A DNA stretch of 64,000 bases from Micromonospora sp. NBC_00421 (GTDB lineage Bacteria > Actinomycetota > Actinomycetes > Mycobacteriales > Micromonosporaceae). Positions 27,778-37,132 of the stretch are shown here, piece after piece. The notes beneath the pieces were generated by a model. It was not told the origin of the DNA. It worked only from the letters and a program-made list of their open reading frames with translations, and did not search any database. Each line of letters begins with the position of its first letter. Position 1 is the first letter of the stretch. The DNA lies in contig NZ_CP107929.1 of assembly GCF_036017915.1 (NCBI RefSeq), positions 4,902,001 to 4,966,000 on the forward strand. Direction: 5' to 3'. The position numbers and the translations under genes were made by a program.

Positions 27778-27944
27778 CGAACCTGACGGCTGGCCGGGCG
27801 TACCCACGCGGTGCGTCCGGCCTTTCGGCTGACGCGCGCCCACCCGGGCCACCCGCATCCGGTAGCAGACCCGGACAGCTCCGCCGTACTCACTTGTCGA
27901 CGGCGATCTCCGACGCGCCCGGTGGTCCACAGGCCTGACGCGCA

Positions 27945-27984
27945 GACGCGCCCGGTCACGGCCGGAGCCGCCACCGGGCGCGTC
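27945..27984. terminator. Bidirectional terminator hairpin
   Basis: GACGCGCCCGGT (27945-27956) pairs perfectly with ACCGGGCGCGTC (27973-27984) around a 16-base loop. It sits between the convergent IS110-like gene and the GTPase gene. A partial third copy, CGACGCGCCCGGTGG, occurs about 30 bases to the left. Confidence 0.65.
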
Positions 27985-27992
27985 GAAGTCGA

Positions 27993-28607
27993 TCAGGCCG
28001 GGGCGACCGCGCGCGAACGACGCATGGTCAGCACGTACTCGACCAGCGAGATCAGCACATGCTTGGTCGACTCCCGGTTACGGGCGTCACAGGCGACCAC
28101 CGGTACGTCGGTCGAGATCGCCAGCGCGTCCCGGACGTCCTGCGGGTCGTGGTACTGCATCCCGTCGAAGCAGTTGATGGCCACCAGGTACGGCAGCCGC
28201 CGGTGCTCGAAGAAGTCGATCGCCGCGAAGCAGTCGGCCAACCGGCGGGTGTCGACCAGGACCACGGCGCCGATGGCACCCCGGACCAGCTCGTCCCACA
28301 TGAACCAGAACCGTGTCTGACCGGGCGTACCGAACAGGTACAGGATCAGATCCCGATCGATCGAGATACGGCCGAAGTCCATCGCCACCGTGGTCGTCGT
28401 CTTGCCCGGCACCTGCCGGGTGTCGTCGACGCCCACGCCGGCGGAGGTCATGATGGCCTCGGTGGTCAGCGGTGTGATCTCCGAGACCGAGCCGACCAGC
28501 GTCGTCTTGCCGACGCCGAACCCACCGGCGATAACGATCTTCGCCGACGTCACGCGCCCGTTCGGGGCAGGCGGCCGCTGCGACATGTCAGAGCCTGCGA
28601 AGTCCAC
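27993..28607 (-). CDS. cvnD: Conservon GTPase (CvnD type)
   Basis: A 204-residue small Ras/MglA-like ATP/GTP-binding protein. Nucleotide motifs: P-loop GGFGVGKTTLVG, switch II FGTPGQTRFWFMWDE (DxxG replaced by GTPG), base-recognition NCFD in place of NKxD, and CDARN as G5. All these variants are normal in conservon GTPases. It is the last gene of the four-gene conservon, expected to cycle with the roadblock and DUF742 proteins downstream of the sensor kinase. GTG 28607 is chosen because GGAGAGG lies 7 bases upstream; it overlaps the DUF742 3' end by 20 bases. ATG 28586 is an alternative. Confidence 0.92.
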   Translation of the reverse strand: MDFAGSDMSQRPPAPNGRVTSAKIVIAGGFGVGKTTLVGSVSEITPLTTEAIMTSAGVGVDDTRQVPGKTTTTVAMDFGRISIDRDLILYLFGTPGQTRFWFMWDELVRGAIGAVVLVDTRRLADCFAAIDFFEHRRLPYLVAINCFDGMQYHDPQDVRDALAISTDVPVVACDARNRESTKHVLISLVEYVLTMRRSRAVAPA

Positions 28608-28965
28608 TCAGCACCCTCTCCAGCAGTTCAGTGCCCACCGCGTCGTCCGAGTCGTCCAAGATGGTCGGCTCGTGGACCGCGACCAGGCCGTCCGTCGCCA
28701 TGTCGGCGATGAGCACCCGGGCCACACCGAGCGGTAGCTGCATCCGGGCCGCGATCTCGGCCAGCGACTGCACTCGTCCGTCACACAGCGCGGCGATGTA
28801 CTGGTGCTCCCGGCCCTGACCGCCGTTGCCACCGGCAGCAGCGCGACCGCGCACCGTCGTCTCGACGAGCGCCTCCAGGGCGATGTCGAGCCGGGGACGG
28901 GTACGACCGCGGGTCACGGCGTACGGACGGACCAACGCCCCTGTCGGTTCGTCACGATCGATCAT
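28588..28965 (-). CDS. cvnC: DUF742 protein (CvnC type)
   Basis: A 125-residue winged-helix-like DUF742 protein, third member of a conservon. Characteristic segments: GALVRPYAVTRGRTRPRLDIALEALVETT, EHQYIAALCDGRVQSLAEIAARMQLPLGVARVLIADMATDGLVAVH and the terminal LLERVLSGLRRL. It probably links the roadblock/kinase module to the GTPase. ATG 28965 is preceded by GGAGG about 11 bases upstream; a GTG at 28977 in frame is also possible. Its 3' end overlaps the GTPase start. Confidence 0.91.
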   Translation of the reverse strand: MIDRDEPTGALVRPYAVTRGRTRPRLDIALEALVETTVRGRAAAGGNGGQGREHQYIAALCDGRVQSLAEIAARMQLPLGVARVLIADMATDGLVAVHEPTILDDSDDAVGTELLERVLSGLRRL

Positions 28966-29061
28966 GTAGCCGCTCACCTCCCTCGCACCCGGCACCGGCT
29001 CTCACCCGGTGGAACCCGTCGTTGTTGTCCTCGTCCCGTACCGACCAGCTGGCCAGCCCGG

Positions 29062-29466
29062 TCAGCCCATCATCCCGACAGCCGTACGGGCCTGCGGGGT
29101 GAGCGCGTCACCCACCCGGTCCACGAGCAACGCCATCTCGTAGCCGACCTGACCCACGTCACAGCTGCGGGCGGCCAGTACGGCGAACGACGACCCGTCC
29201 GAGATGGACATCAGGAACAGGAAGCCGTTGTCCATCTCGACGACGGTCTGCAGCACCGCACCGCCCTCGAAGCAGCGGGCCGCGCCCTGGGTCAGGCTGA
29301 CCAGGCCGGACGCGATCGCCGCCAACTGGTCGGCCCGATCCCGGGGCAGGTCGCGCGACGAAGCGAGGAGCAGGCCGTCGGCGGAAACGGCTACCGCGTG
29401 TGCGACACCCGGCACCCGGTCGGCGAAGTTGGCCAACAGCCAACCAAGATCCTGCGTACTTGTCAT
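29062..29466 (-). CDS. cvnB: Roadblock/LC7 domain protein (CvnB type)
   Basis: A 134-residue roadblock/dynein-light-chain protein, which dimerises and serves as a partner or activator of MglA-like GTPases. Family segments: [74 protein letters not shown] and [13 protein letters not shown]. The ATG overlaps the sensor-kinase TGA (ATGA), giving coupled translation. About 96 bases separate its stop from the DUF742 gene. Confidence 0.94.
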   Translation of the reverse strand: MTSTQDLGWLLANFADRVPGVAHAVAVSADGLLLASSRDLPRDRADQLAAIASGLVSLTQGAARCFEGGAVLQTVVEMDNGFLFLMSISDGSSFAVLAARSCDVGQVGYEMALLVDRVGDALTPQARTAVGMMG

Positions 29467-32400
29467 CCTTCTTGCTCCTTCTGCCCGCTCCTACCCGCCC
29501 GGCCGGAGCCGGACGGCGAGGATTGCTGCCCGCCCGGAGTGGCGTCCGGGTTGGCGGGGTTGTCCGAGGTGGTCCGGCCACGTTGCACACCTCGATGGTA
29601 GGCCGACAACAGACCCCGGACCGCCTCCGGCGTACGCCGCTGCACCGACGTGGTCGGCTTCTCGATCGCCCCCGGCACGAGCTGGGCCATCGGCGTCCGC
29701 TTCGGCAGGCCGGTCTGGGTCGTCCCGGCCACCGGTGCCTCGGTCGCGGCCACCGCGGCCCGCCAACCGTCGTCGGCGGCGGTCTGCCAGCTGGCGGGCT
29801 GCGGGGTGGGGCGACGGGTCACCGGGCTGTCGCCCCGACCGGGCAGATCCCCGTTCACTGTCGGCCCGTTGTCACGCGGCACGCCACCGGCCGGCGCGGT
29901 CTCTGCCATCGGTGCGCTACCTGTCGTCCCTGGTGCGGGGTACTGGAGGGCATGACCAGCGGTGTCGACGGTGGACTGCGCGGTCACGGTGCCGTTGGCC
30001 ACCGGCTGCCTGGCAACGGTGGCCTCGTCCGGGCCCGGCTTGCGGGTGCGGAACCAGGCCGACTCGAGCTCCCGGAAGATCGGCAGCTCCATCGTCTCGT
30101 CCGCGTACCGCTGCTGGGGTGCCTGTTGCGGGACCGGAGGTCGCTGGCCCGCCGACGACGCGTGCCCGGCCCGCACCGGCGGTGGTGTGGGCTGTCGAGG
30201 TGCCGGCGCTGCCGTCTCGTTACGCGGCACCCGGGGCAGCTCGGTGGTCATGTCCAGGGCGGCGGCGAGCCGCTCGGGGACCGGCGGGGTGGCCGTGTCC
30301 CGCTCGGGATTGGCCACCGGCGGCCAGGCCGGCGGTGCGGCGGCACCCGGCGCGGCCCCGCCCGAGGTGGGCCGGGACGGCAGCGGAGCGCTGGGCGACC
30401 CGGAGACCGGAGCGGCCGGGCCCGGCTGACCGGCATACGGGGACGCCGACACCGGGTAGCCCGGGGCGGGCTGACCCGACACCGGGTAACCGGAGCCCGG
30501 GTAGCCGGAGACCGGCTGACCCGAGACGGGCTGACCGGAGACCGGTCGGCTGGACAACGGGTAGCCGGAGACCGGCTGACCGGAGACCGGAGCGGCCGGG
30601 TACGAGGGCGGCAGCGGTGGTGCCGACACCGGCGGGACCGGCGGGGAGCTGTACGGCCGGGCCTCCGGGCTGCTCGGCAGCTGACGCGGGATGGTCGGCT
30701 GCTGACCGGTGCTGTCCGGGTCGTCACTGCTCCGCCGCTGGGGCAGCGGGTCGATCGCCTGACCGTTCGTGGTCCGCGGGGTGAAGCCGTCCGCGCCGTT
30801 GACCCCGCCGGCACCGGTGAGGTCCGACCAGGCGGGCATCCCGCGGCCACCGTTGACGGGAGCACCGGAGCCGTTGCGCGGCGCCGGCTCCAGGGGTCGG
30901 CCCCCGAAGGTGACCTGGTTTCCGGACTCACCCTGGCGGGGGGCCGGCGGCTGGCCGTTACCGATCGCGGGAAGTGCACCGAAGGCTTGGGAGGCGCTCG
31001 ATCCACCGAAGGCAGGGGCCGAGCCGGCACCACCGAAGGCGGGGGTCGAGCCGGGGCCACCGAAGGCCGGGGCCGAGCCGGTACCACCGAATTGCGGGCC
31101 GGCGCCAGGCAGGCCGGGGGTGCCCGGGGCCCGGCCGGTGAGGGCGCGGGGGACCAGCACCGAGGTGGGCAGGACGACCTCGGCCACGGTGCCCCGGTCG
31201 GTGCCCGGACGCAGCTCGACCTTGACGCCGTGCCGGGACGCCAACCGGGCGACCACGACCAGGCCCATCATCCGGGAGACCGCCACGTCCACCTGGGGTG
31301 GGGTGGCCAGCCGCTCGTTGAGGTCGGCCAGTTGCTCGGGGCTGATGCCGATGCCCCGGTCCTCGACGTAGAGCGAAGCACGCTCGCCGATCCGGCGGGC
31401 CTCGACCATCACCTGGGAGTCCGGCGGGGAGAACGCGGTCGCGTTGTCGAACAGCTCGGCGACCAGGTGGACCATGTCGTTGACCGCGTGCGCGGAGACC
31501 TCGATGTCCCGGTCGATGATCCCGAACTCGATCCGGGTGTAGTGCTCGACCTCGGACTGCGCGGCGCGCAGCACATCGATCAGGGCGGCCGGCTCACGCT
31601 GCACCCGGGTGGAGTCTGCACCGGCGAGGACCAGCAGGTTCTCGTCGTTACGGCGCATCCGGGTGGCCAGGTGGTCGAGCTGGAACAGCTCGGCCAGCCG
31701 GTCCGGATCCTCCTCGCCGCGCTCCAGCCGGTCGAGGTGGCCGATCAGCCGGTCGACCAGGATCTGCGACCGGCGGGCGAGGTTGACGAACATCGTCGCG
31801 ACCGAGGAGCGGAGCGCGGCCTGCTCGGCGGCGGTACGGACGGCTTCCAGGTGGACGGCGTTGAACGCCTCGGTCACCTGGCCGAACTCGTCCCTGCTGC
31901 GGACCGGCAGCGGCTCGGCGATCTGGTTGGCCAACTGCGCCGGGGACTGTTGGCCGGTGAACTGCGGGTCACGCAGCCGGGCCACCGCCTGCGGCAGGCC
32001 GAACTGGGCGATGGACAGGGCACCCTGGCGCAGGTCACGCAGGGACCGGGCCATCGACCGGGCGACCAGGTAGGCGAAGAGGATCGCCAACAGCAGCATG
32101 CTGAGCAGCAGGCCGGTCTCCAGGAAGACCTGACGCTGGACGTCGGAGCGCAGCTCGTCGGCCTTGGCGACGACGTCGCCGTCGAGGCGCACCTCCACGG
32201 CCCGGTTGAGCTGGGCGTACGCGACCATGGCCGCGTCCCACTGGTCGGTGGTGAAGGTGAGGCCGTCCAACCTGTCGCTGTTCAGCGCGCTGACCTGGCC
32301 GGCGTAGATGTCGGCCTGACGGCGGTCGGAGCCCGAGACGCTCTGGTCCTGGAACTCGCGTTCGGCGCGGGTGGCCACCGCCTGGAAACTCTGCAGGGCC

Positions 32401-33125
32401 TGCTGCTCACCGGTGTTGCTGGAGATGTACAGCTCACGCAGGGCCGGGGTGTACGCCTTCTGGAGCAGCACCTGGTGCACCGCGATCCGGCGGACCGAGG
32501 CGTACTCCTTGGCGCGGGCCATCGCGGCGGCGGCCCGCATCTGGTCGCTGAGGTCGTTGTCACCGGCGAGCTGGGTGGCCGAGTCACGGATGGTGATCAG
32601 GTTGTTGATCAGACCGGTGTACCGGCTGACCGCCTCGCTGAGTCGGAGCTTGCCGTTGTAGACCTGACTCCGGACGCCGGGCATCTCCGTCAGGTCGGTG
32701 TCGATCCGGTCGAGCTGCGTCTCCAGGGTCGCCGGCAGGCCCTCGATCTCGGCGCGCTGCTGCGAGTAGGGCACCTTGGACTGGTCGACCCGCTGGTTGA
32801 CCCGGTTGTAGGCCTCCTGGTACTGCGCGCGGGACTGCCCCTTGGGCGAGCCGAGCAGCAGGACGGCGTTGGTGCGCTCGTCCTGGAGGGTGTTGACGAG
32901 GTCACCCGAGTAACCCACCAGGTTGGCCAGGTCACCGGCCCGGTTGGCGTTGTTGAGCGTCTGCAGGTGGTCCACCAGCCCGCTGGTGCCCACGACGACC
33001 GTGGCGATGGTCGGCACGATCATGATCAGGCCGAGCTTGGACCAGATCGGCATGTCGCGGAGCCGGCCGGCCGGCCGACGCAGACGCGACAGGAAGGAGC
33101 CCGCCGTCGTTGGCCGTTTGCTCAC
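29463..33125 (-). CDS. cvnA: Nitrate/nitrite-sensing-domain sensor histidine kinase (CvnA type)
   Basis: A 1,220-residue membrane sensor. TM1 (about 30-50, [16 protein letters not shown]), an extracytoplasmic NIT domain (about 55-310, with [10 protein letters not shown]), TM2 (about 320-342) and a HAMP-like region come first. The HATPase domain has N-box [12 protein letters not shown] (about 562), G1 DRGIGIS (about 588) and G2 [13 protein letters not shown]. The usual phospho-acceptor box is atypical ([20 protein letters not shown]), as in conservon kinases. The C-terminal half is disordered, with AFGG and VSGxP repeats, then a conserved tail: [44 protein letters not shown] 33125 has GAGGG 7 bases upstream. 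Confidence 0.92.
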   Translation of the reverse strand: MSKRPTTAGSFLSRLRRPAGRLRDMPIWSKLGLIMIVPTIATVVVGTSGLVDHLQTLNNANRAGDLANLVGYSGDLVNTLQDERTNAVLLLGSPKGQSRAQYQEAYNRVNQRVDQSKVPYSQQRAEIEGLPATLETQLDRIDTDLTEMPGVRSQVYNGKLRLSEAVSRYTGLINNLITIRDSATQLAGDNDLSDQMRAAAAMARAKEYASVRRIAVHQVLLQKAYTPALRELYISSNTGEQQALQSFQAVATRAEREFQDQSVSGSDRRQADIYAGQVSALNSDRLDGLTFTTDQWDAAMVAYAQLNRAVEVRLDGDVVAKADELRSDVQRQVFLETGLLLSMLLLAILFAYLVARSMARSLRDLRQGALSIAQFGLPQAVARLRDPQFTGQQSPAQLANQIAEPLPVRSRDEFGQVTEAFNAVHLEAVRTAAEQAALRSSVATMFVNLARRSQILVDRLIGHLDRLERGEEDPDRLAELFQLDHLATRMRRNDENLLVLAGADSTRVQREPAALIDVLRAAQSEVEHYTRIEFGIIDRDIEVSAHAVNDMVHLVAELFDNATAFSPPDSQVMVEARRIGERASLYVEDRGIGISPEQLADLNERLATPPQVDVAVSRMMGLVVVARLASRHGVKVELRPGTDRGTVAEVVLPTSVLVPRALTGRAPGTPGLPGAGPQFGGTGSAPAFGGPGSTPAFGGAGSAPAFGGSSASQAFGALPAIGNGQPPAPRQGESGNQVTFGGRPLEPAPRNGSGAPVNGGRGMPAWSDLTGAGGVNGADGFTPRTTNGQAIDPLPQRRSSDDPDSTGQQPTIPRQLPSSPEARPYSSPPVPPVSAPPLPPSYPAAPVSGQPVSGYPLSSRPVSGQPVSGQPVSGYPGSGYPVSGQPAPGYPVSASPYAGQPGPAAPVSGSPSAPLPSRPTSGGAAPGAAAPPAWPPVANPERDTATPPVPERLAAALDMTTELPRVPRNETAAPAPRQPTPPPVRAGHASSAGQRPPVPQQAPQQRYADETMELPIFRELESAWFRTRKPGPDEATVARQPVANGTVTAQSTVDTAGHALQYPAPGTTGSAPMAETAPAGGVPRDNGPTVNGDLPGRGDSPVTRRPTPQPASWQTAADDGWRAAVAATEAPVAGTTQTGLPKRTPMAQLVPGAIEKPTTSVQRRTPEAVRGLLSAYHRGVQRGRTTSDNPANPDATPGGQQSSPSGSGRAGRSGQKEQEG

Positions 33126-33154
33126 GTCACCGCCCTCGCGATTACAGCGCCTCC

Positions 33155-33173
33155 GCGTTGCCACGGGCAACGC
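33155..33173 (-). promoter_or_regulatory. Hairpin in the leader of the sensor-kinase gene
   Basis: GCGTTGCC-ACG-GGCAACGC forms a perfect 8-bp stem ending 30 bases before the kinase start. It lies in the divergent region between the kinase and the uridine-kinase-like gene, and could be an operator or a 5' leader structure. Confidence 0.4.
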
Positions 33174-33318
33174 CCAGCAACCGACCCGGCGGGTCGGACC
33201 TCCGAGATTCCATCACGGCTCCCCTGAAAGAGAAAGCCCAGGTTGTCGGTCGCCGGAGGTGTGATGAGATGTTGATGCAATTTGATCGCTATCCGTCTGG
33301 CCGGAGTCACTCAAAGTA

Positions 33319-33921
33319 ATGGAATATCGCCATCGCGTCGTCCTGCTCGCCGGCCCGTCCGGGTCCGGAAAGTCGTACATAGCCCATCGAACCGGCCTTC
33401 CCGTGCTCTGCCTGGACGACTTCTACAAGAACGGTGATGACCCTACGTTGCCGCGACAGAACGGACTGGTCGACTGGGACGCGCCCGAGTCGTGGGACGC
33501 GGGAACGGCCGTGGAGACAATTGCCCGACTGGCCCGGCAGGGCCGGGCCGACGTACCCGTCTATGCGATCGGTGCGGATCGACAAGTGGCCACCCGGCCA
33601 TTCGAGGTGACCGGATCGCCACTCTTCATCGCCGAAGGGATTTTCGCCGCCGAGATCGTCGAGGAATGCCGTCGACGAGGGCTCCTCGCCGGGGCGTACG
33701 CACTGCGTCGACCGCGCGGGGCGACCTTCGTCCGCCGGCTGGCCCGGGACCTGGCCGAGCAGCGCAAGGCCCCGAAGGTGCTGATCCGACGCGGGGTGGC
33801 ACTGCTGCGCGCCGAACCGGCGGTGCTGCGCCGGCAGACCGGCCTCGGTGCCGAGGCGGCCCACGCCCGGGAGATCCTGCGTCGGGTGGCCGACCTGGCC
33901 GCCGGCCACCCGCCCCGGTGA
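33319..33921 (+). CDS. Uridine kinase-like P-loop NTPase
   Basis: A 200-residue kinase of the uridine kinase/phosphoribulokinase-like group. The P-loop is GPSGSGKS (12-19), followed by LPVLCLDDFYKNGDDPTLP with the conserved DDFY, and IAEGIFAAE as the Walker B-like strand. An Arg-rich lid (RRPRGATFVRRLARDL) follows. It probably phosphorylates a nucleoside such as uridine, fitting the salvage genes around it, but specificity is inferred. ATG 33319 has no clear Shine-Dalgarno. Convergent with adenosine deaminase, with a 1-base gap between the two stops. Confidence 0.85.
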   Translation: MEYRHRVVLLAGPSGSGKSYIAHRTGLPVLCLDDFYKNGDDPTLPRQNGLVDWDAPESWDAGTAVETIARLARQGRADVPVYAIGADRQVATRPFEVTGSPLFIAEGIFAAEIVEECRRRGLLAGAYALRRPRGATFVRRLARDLAEQRKAPKVLIRRGVALLRAEPAVLRRQTGLGAEAAHAREILRRVADLAAGHPPR

Positions 33922-33922
33922 T

Positions 33923-34999
33923 TCAGCCGATCAGCTTCGCGTACGCCGGCTTGATCACCTCGTCGATGATCGCCAGCCGCTCGTCGAACGGGATGAAGGC
34001 GCTCTTCATCGCGTTGACGGTGAACCACTGGAGCTCCTGCCAGCCGTAGCCGAAGCTCTCCACCAGCAGCGCCATCTCACGCGACATCGAGGTGCCGCTC
34101 ATCAACCGGTTGTCGGTGTTCACCGTCACCCGGAACCGCAGCTCCCGCAGCAGCCCGATCGGATGCTCGGCGATCGACGCCACCGCCCCGGTCTGCACGT
34201 TCGACGACGGGCACAGCTCCAACGGAATCCGCTTGTCCCGCACGTACGCCGCCAGGCGACCGAGCGTCGGCGTAGGGCCCGGGGTGATGTCGTCCACGAT
34301 CCGCACCCCGTGGCCGAGCCGGTCCGCCCCGCACCACTGGATCGCCTGCCAGATCGACGGCAGCCCGAACGCCTCGCCGGCGTGGATGGTGAAGTGGAAG
34401 TTCTCCCGCTGGAGGTACTCGAAGGCGTCCAGGTGCCGGGTGGGCGGGAAACCCGCCTCGGCGCCGGCGATGTCGAACCCCACCACCCCGGCGTCCCGGT
34501 GCCGGACGGCCAACTCGGCGATCTCCTGCGAGCGGGCGGCGTGCCGCATCGCGGTGAGCAGGGTGCCGACCCGGATCGGGTTGCCCGAGGCGGCGGCCTC
34601 CGCGCTGCCCTCGACGAAACCGGCGACGACCGCCTCGACCACCTCGTCCAGGGTCAGGTTCTGCTCCAGGTGCTGCTCCGGAGCGAACCGGACCTCGGCG
34701 TACACCACGCCGTCGGCGGCCAGGTCGAGCGCGCACTCGCGGGCCACCCGGCGCAGCGCCGGGGCGGTCTGCATGACGGCGACGGTGTGCGCGAACGTCT
34801 CCAGGTAACGCTCCAACGAACCGGAGTGCGCCGCCTCCGCGAACCACCTGCCGAGCGCCTCGGGATCGGTGCTCGGCAACTCGTGGCCCACCTCGGCGGC
34901 CAACTCGACGACCGTCGCCGGCCGCAGGCCGCCGTCGAGGTGATCGTGCAGCAGCGCCTTCGGGACCTTGACGATGTCCTCGTATCGGATTGCGACCAT
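33923..34999 (-). CDS. add: Adenosine deaminase
   Basis: A 358-residue zinc enzyme that deaminates adenosine and deoxyadenosine to inosine forms. Zinc ligands and active site: LHDHLDGG (His18, His20), IHAGEAFG (catalytic Glu, about 207), DRLGHG (His) and VNTDN (Asp, about 295). Length and the SSNVQTG segment match actinobacterial Add. Its minus-strand orientation matches the nucleoside uptake operon upstream, but the divergent methyltransferase gene separates them. Its promoter probably lies near the palindrome at 35071-35129. Confidence 0.96.
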   Translation of the reverse strand: MVAIRYEDIVKVPKALLHDHLDGGLRPATVVELAAEVGHELPSTDPEALGRWFAEAAHSGSLERYLETFAHTVAVMQTAPALRRVARECALDLAADGVVYAEVRFAPEQHLEQNLTLDEVVEAVVAGFVEGSAEAAASGNPIRVGTLLTAMRHAARSQEIAELAVRHRDAGVVGFDIAGAEAGFPPTRHLDAFEYLQRENFHFTIHAGEAFGLPSIWQAIQWCGADRLGHGVRIVDDITPGPTPTLGRLAAYVRDKRIPLELCPSSNVQTGAVASIAEHPIGLLRELRFRVTVNTDNRLMSGTSMSREMALLVESFGYGWQELQWFTVNAMKSAFIPFDERLAIIDEVIKPAYAKLIG

Positions 35000-35070
35000 C
35001 CCCAGACCCTAGTCAGGTGCCCCGACCACCCGCGATCAGGCTCGCGGCCAGCCCCGCACGACGGCCAGCC

Positions 35071-35129
35071 CCACTACATCGCTCATGTAGTGGTATCAGC
35101 GCGAGTGGATACCACTACATCAGCGATGT
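35071..35129. repeat. Nested CCACTACAT/ATGTAGTGG palindromes between divergent genes
   Basis: CCACTACAT (35071-35079) pairs with ATGTAGTGG (35085-35093). The latter also belongs to a 22-base inverted repeat (35076-35097 with 35108-35129, one mismatch) around a 10-base loop, so two alternative stems compete. It lies between add and the rRNA methyltransferase promoters, not at a 3' end. The core matches the 9771-9823 hairpin (GTAGTGGyATC). Confidence 0.65.
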
Positions 35130-35183
35130 TGAGTTGACCAGGAGTTCTCGGGACACCTCCGAGGCCATGTCTCCCCTGCGCCG

Positions 35184-35189
35184 TAGGCT
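35184..35189 (+). promoter_or_regulatory. -10 hexamer TAGGCT for a leaderless methyltransferase transcript
   Basis: TAGGCT followed by 7 bases and then GTG 35197, without Shine-Dalgarno. This decides the start in favour of GTG over ATG 35305. Confidence 0.5.
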
Positions 35190-35196
35190 GCTGCGG

Positions 35197-36216
35197 GTGA
35201 ACGCGCCGCACTCGACCGGGCAGGCCGACGACACGACGCCCCACGACGACACGACACAGCCCGACGACACGACACACCGCGACGGCACGACGCAGGCTGA
35301 CGACATGACGTCGCCCCTAGACGCGACGTATCCGCTGATCGTCGCCCGGCTGCGCTGTCCGGTCTGCGCCGAGCCGCTGGCCGCCGCCACCGACACCCGG
35401 GCGTTGCGCTGCCCCCGCCGGCACAGCTTCGACCTGGCCCGCCAGGGGTACGTCAACCTGCTCACCGGCCGTGCCCCGCACGTCGGGGACACCGCCGGGA
35501 TGGTCGCCGCCCGCGCCGACTTCCTGGCCGCCGGGCACTACGACCTCATCTCGTCCACCCTGGCCGAGGCGGCGGCATCCACCCTCGCCGAGGCGGCAAC
35601 GGACGGGCCGGGAGCGGACAGGCCGGGAGCGGGCTTCGGGGCGTACCCGCTGGTGGTGGATGCTGGGGCGGGCACCGGGTGGCACCTGGCGGCGGTGCTG
35701 GCGGCGGTGCCGGCCGCCGTCGGGTTGGCCCTGGACGTCGCCAAGCCGGCGCTGCGCCGCGCCGCCCGCGCCCATCCGCGCGCCGCCGCCGCGCTCGCCG
35801 ACACCTGGCAGCGGCTGCCGCTGGCCGACCGGTCGGTCGCCGTGCTGCTCAACGTCTTCGCCCCGCGTAACGGCGTCGAGTTCCACCGGGTGCTCCACCC
35901 GGCCGGGGCGCTGCTGGTGGTCACCCCCACCGACGCCCACCTCGCCGAACTGGTCGACGTGCTCGGGCTGCTGCGGGTCGACCCGGCCAAGGCGGACCGG
36001 GTGGCGGAAAGCCTCGCCGGGAACTTCACGTCGGAGCGCAGCGCCGTGCACACCGCCCGGCTCACCCTCGACCGGGCCGAGGTGGCCACCCTGGTCGGGA
36101 TGGGGCCGAGTGCCTGGCACACCGACCCGCGACGACTCGCCGCCGCGATCGACGCACTGCCCGCGCCGGTCACCGTGACCGCGTCGGTACGGCTCACCGT
36201 CTGGCGCCCCCGCTGA
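35197..36216 (+). CDS. 23S rRNA (guanine-N1)-methyltransferase, RlmA/TlrB/MyrA family
   Basis: A 339-residue SAM-dependent methyltransferase. The zinc site is Cys54-x2-Cys57 and Cys72-x3-His76 (CPVCAEPL, CPRRHSFD), the RlmA N-terminal ribbon. VVDAGAGTGWHLAAVL is the SAM-binding motif I, and NVFAPRNGVEFHRVLHPAGAL is the RlmA-type motif IV region. RlmA(II) enzymes methylate G748 of 23S rRNA, and the TlrB/MyrA members give macrolide resistance. Whether this one targets G745 or G748 cannot be told. With the GTG start, the first 37 residues are a DDTT-rich low-complexity tail from 18-bp-like repeats; starting at ATG 35305 would remove it. Divergent from add. Confidence 0.87.
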   Translation: MNAPHSTGQADDTTPHDDTTQPDDTTHRDGTTQADDMTSPLDATYPLIVARLRCPVCAEPLAAATDTRALRCPRRHSFDLARQGYVNLLTGRAPHVGDTAGMVAARADFLAAGHYDLISSTLAEAAASTLAEAATDGPGADRPGAGFGAYPLVVDAGAGTGWHLAAVLAAVPAAVGLALDVAKPALRRAARAHPRAAAALADTWQRLPLADRSVAVLLNVFAPRNGVEFHRVLHPAGALLVVTPTDAHLAELVDVLGLLRVDPAKADRVAESLAGNFTSERSAVHTARLTLDRAEVATLVGMGPSAWHTDPRRLAAAIDALPAPVTVTASVRLTVWRPR

Positions 36217-36314
36217 CCCCCAGCGCCACGACGCATTGACCCGTCGACCCACGGCACTACGGCGCACCGGCCCGCCGACCCACCCGGTGGTGAGGGACCG
36301 CGCAGCCCGGAAGC

Positions 36315-36995
36315 TCAGGTGGAGAGGTCGACCTCTTCCCAGCCGGGCGGCTCGTCGTGGTACGGCCCGCGCAGCATCACCGCCCACTCCAACGCCCACC
36401 GGCGCTGGCCGATCGCGTTCGCGTCCACCAGGCCGGGTAGCCGGTGACCCGACTTCTCCACCTCCAGGTACGCCCAGTCCAGGCAGTAGTGCAGGTCGAG
36501 CAGCGCGGCGGCGTCCGCCGGGTGCTGGGGAGCGGCCAGGATGCGGGCCCGCCACTGGTCGAAGGTCTCCCCGCCGGCGAGGTACGGCATCCGCTCCACC
36601 AGCCGCTCGTCCACCGGTACGGTCGGGTCGAGTTGCTTGCTCAGGCCGAGCACCCAGGAGAGCGAGAAGAGCGCGTCGTGGTGCAGGACGAACGAGCGGT
36701 GGTCGCCCTTGCCGCCCATCACGAACTGCCACTCGGGCGGGGTGACCATGTCGACCAGGTGGGATTCGAGCAGCCAGCTCATCGCCGTCTGCGCCGGCAT
36801 CCCGAAGCACCTGGCCAGGATCAGGTGCAACACCGCGATACGCGCCTCGATCTCCCCGGTGGGCCGCAGTTCGATCTCGTCGCCCGGCTCCCACACCAGG
36901 GGAAACTGGGCCGGCGGCAGGGGCAGGCCCAGCCGGGACAACTCGTCGAGGCTCGCCTCGCGGACCTCCCGGGGATCGGGGGCGGCTACCAGCAC
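36315..36995 (-). CDS. DUF4272 domain protein
   Basis: A 226-residue soluble protein of unknown function matching the DUF4272 pattern: ELRPTGEIEARIAVLHLILARCFG, AMSWLLES, FSLSWVLGLSKQLDPTVPVDERL and LDLHYCLDWAYLEVEKSG with two His near conserved aromatic residues. No membrane segment. GTG 36995 is the first start that keeps the conserved N-terminal helix. It follows thymidine phosphorylase on the same strand after a 137-base gap, so it could be a distal member of that operon. Confidence 0.82.
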   Translation of the reverse strand: MLVAAPDPREVREASLDELSRLGLPLPPAQFPLVWEPGDEIELRPTGEIEARIAVLHLILARCFGMPAQTAMSWLLESHLVDMVTPPEWQFVMGGKGDHRSFVLHHDALFSLSWVLGLSKQLDPTVPVDERLVERMPYLAGGETFDQWRARILAAPQHPADAAALLDLHYCLDWAYLEVEKSGHRLPGLVDANAIGQRRWALEWAVMLRGPYHDEPPGWEEVDLST

Positions 36996-37132
36996 GGTCG
37001 GATTCCCTGTCTGCTCACGTCGGCGTCACCGCCGTTCGGTCCCCCTGGCCTGGGAGAATAGCGCTCCGTGTCGACCGGCACCATGCCGGCCGCCCGGTTT
37101 CGGCCGCACCAGTCTCCGACCGGCTCGGTCGT

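Noticed and set aside
29400..33227. A 1,275-codon open frame on the plus strand opposite the sensor kinase
   Set aside because: It is an antisense shadow of GC-rich coding DNA: low-complexity Arg/Gly/His-rich, no recognisable domain, and the minus strand encodes clear NIT, HATPase and conserved-tail segments.
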